The notes beneath the pieces are model-generated. The model saw only the letters and a list, made by a program, of their open reading frames with translations. It made no database searches and was not told where the DNA came from. Shown here piece after piece: positions 62,660-64,000 of a DNA stretch of 64,000 bases; positions within the stretch are counted from its first letter, which is position 1, and every line of letters begins with the position of its first letter. Made by a program: the position numbers and the translations under genes. The DNA is from Paenarthrobacter ilicis (GTDB lineage Bacteria; Actinomycetota; Actinomycetes; Actinomycetales; Micrococcaceae), in the NCBI RefSeq assembly GCF_016907545.1, contig NZ_JAFBCD010000001.1:1302001-1366000 (forward strand), read 5' to 3'.

Positions 62660-64000
62660 TCAGCCCAGCGGGTTAGTAGCCTGGCAGGTCTGGTCATTTG
62701 CCGTTTGTGCGGGCACCGTCACCGGGGCCGGAGTTGGTTTGTCGCCGGTAGCGAAGTCCTCCCCGGCGTACAGCTGGACACCCTGGATGGTGGTCACTTC
62801 CTGCACGCTGGATGCCGGCAATCCGAACATGGCGGCAACATCGGCCGCTACATCCTCGAATCCGGCCTGGTAGTACACCATGGTCTGCGCACGGGTCTGG
62901 CCCTGGATGCGTGCAGTCTGGGTATAGCCGGCCGTGGTGAGTGTGGCAGCAATATCGTTGGCCCGGCCGGTGACGCCAGTGCCGTTGGCAACGCTGATGG
63001 GCTGGAGGGCTTTGTCATAGGCAGGCGTGGCGGCGGGACTCTGGGGCGCTTGCGATGGCGTTCCGGCCTGTGACAGGTCGGCGCTGTTCCGGAGTGCGGA
63101 GATCAGGTTGGAGGCTGCGGGCTCTTCCAACGCCAGCCGGTTCGGATCCGACGGCGCAGGCACCGTGGGAACCGTGATGAAGTTGACCTTGGCGGGGTCG
63201 ATGTTCTTCAGGCGGTCCGCGATGGTCAGCAAAGAGGGCACTGAAGCCAGCCCGGTGTCGACCGTGAGGTTCTTGGTCATGGTGTCCGCGATGCCCAGGA
63301 GCTTCTGGGGATCGCCCAGGGTTCCCTCAGACTTCAATTTCCTGGTCAGGGAGCCAAGGAAGGACTGCTGGGCCTGGATACGGCCCAAATCGCCGCCGTC
63401 GGCAAAGGCGTGCCGGGTCCGGAGGAACGCCAGGGCTTGGTCGCCCTCAACCTCGGACGTCCCCTTGGGGAGGCGCAGGCCCGAGTCGGGATCGTAGACG
63501 GCGGCATTGACGCACACATCCACCCCGCCCACCGCAGTGGACAGTTCCTTCACGGCGTTGAAGTCGGCCATCATGAAGTGGTCCACTTCAAAACCGGTCA
63601 GCTTGTTGACGGTGTCCACGGCACAGCCAATGCCGGCTTCCGCCATGGCACTGTTGATCATGGCGTCCTGGCGTTCCGCATGTTGCTGGTTGGTTGACTG
63701 GTCCTTGCACGCGGGAACATCCACCAACAGGTCCCGGGGGAAGCTGATCACGTTGACGTTGTTGTTGTCCGCGGAGATATCCACCAGCATCATCACATCG
63801 GACTGCCCGTAGCCCGCGGACTGGTCCTCGCCGCCGTACTGGCCGTTTTTCCCGCTGCGGGTGTCGCTGCCCAGCACCAGGATCTGCAAGCGGTCCTTCC
63901 GGTCATCAACAGGGCCTTCTGTCCGCTGGCCGCCGGCGCCCAAGGACGTGGTGGAGATGTTCGACTGAAGGCGCCACAACCAGTAGCCCCCGAAGCACAG
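62660..64000 (-). CDS. LCP-family (LytR-CpsA-Psr) cell-wall ligase, partial
   Basis: The gene runs off the right edge; at least 446 residues are visible. The start lies outside, and the first visible residues LCFGGYWLWRLQ look like the end of a membrane helix. The LCP domain shows LQILVLGSDTRSGKNGQ, QSDVMMLVDISADN, VNVISFPRDLLVDVP, the conserved GGVDVCVNAAVYDPDSG and RTRHAFADGGDLGRIQAQQS. The end is a LytR_C domain (about residues 340-440). LCP enzymes attach glycopolymers such as wall teichoic acid or arabinogalactan to peptidoglycan. It is convergent with the CitMHS gene, with only 27 bases between stops. Confidence 0.93.
   Translation of the reverse strand: MCFGGYWLWRLQSNISTTSLGAGGQRTEGPVDDRKDRLQILVLGSDTRSGKNGQYGGEDQSAGYGQSDVMMLVDISADNNNVNVISFPRDLLVDVPACKDQSTNQQHAERQDAMINSAMAEAGIGCAVDTVNKLTGFEVDHFMMADFNAVKELSTAVGGVDVCVNAAVYDPDSGLRLPKGTSEVEGDQALAFLRTRHAFADGGDLGRIQAQQSFLGSLTRKLKSEGTLGDPQKLLGIADTMTKNLTVDTGLASVPSLLTIADRLKNIDPAKVNFITVPTVPAPSDPNRLALEEPAASNLISALRNSADLSQAGTPSQAPQSPAATPAYDKALQPISVANGTGVTGRANDIAATLTTAGYTQTARIQGQTRAQTMVYYQAGFEDVAADVAAMFGLPASSVQEVTTIQGVQLYAGEDFATGDKPTPAPVTVPAQTANDQTCQATNPLG

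Overview
The window looks like chromosomal DNA from a high-GC actinobacterium of the Micrococcaceae, most like Arthrobacter/Paenarthrobacter. The support is strong G/C bias at third codon positions, many GTG/TTG starts with AGGAGG-like ribosome binding sites, an acyl-CoA carboxylase with separate alpha, beta and epsilon chains, a LytR-CpsA-Psr protein, and a MoxR-DUF58-transglutaminase-FHA-kinase-FtsK/SpoIIIE gene block. The genus is inference. I see no rRNA, tRNA, CRISPR array, insertion sequence, prophage or plasmid function. Two genes are cut by the window edges.

Region 1 (1-6083) is nitrate assimilation on the minus strand: narK transporter, molybdopterin nitrate reductase and the start of an FAD oxidoreductase, divergent from an MHS-type MFS transporter. 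Region 2 (6150-18000, minus strand) carries the acyl-CoA carboxylase alpha chain next to maf, a TetR/MMPL efflux pair, a YbjQ-family protein, a dicarboxylate/amino acid symporter, a DUF885 protein, and the carboxylase epsilon and beta chains. The alpha-chain and beta-chain genes, 10 kb apart, share a nearly identical inverted-repeat motif upstream, which suggests one regulator for both. Region 3 (18206-21884, plus strand) has an SDR dehydrogenase, the biotin ligase birA, a PH-domain membrane protein and an Rv1264-like adenylate cyclase; the last three overlap.

Region 4 (22000-51586, plus strand) is the most striking part. Two tandem paralogous surface proteins of about 2,030 residues each have an N-terminal membrane anchor, a propeller-like domain, about ten 'NDxDPDGD' cadherin/VCBS-like Ig repeats, FN3 domains and a four-cysteine C-terminus that ends in Cys. 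They are followed by a tightly packed run: MoxR ATPase, DUF58 protein, a transglutaminase-fold protein that has lost the catalytic Cys, a zinc-ribbon/RDD/FHA protein, a PP2C phosphatase, a zinc-ribbon/FHA protein, a Ser/Thr kinase with an ectodomain, a divergent FHA-HTH protein, and a 1,484-residue EssC/EccC-like FtsK/SpoIIIE ATPase with its own FHA domain. A secreted proline-rich protein with a C-terminal membrane segment follows. Together these look like a phospho-regulated envelope or secretion machine, with no WXG100 substrate and no other ESX membrane genes in view.

Region 5 (51626-64000) is housekeeping and metabolism: NAD-dependent DNA ligase, an inositol-monophosphatase family enzyme, an AAA ATPase, an LLM flavin monooxygenase, GNAT and RidA proteins, a CitA/DcuS-type two-component system divergent from a CitMHS citrate transporter, and the C-terminal part of an LCP cell-wall ligase.
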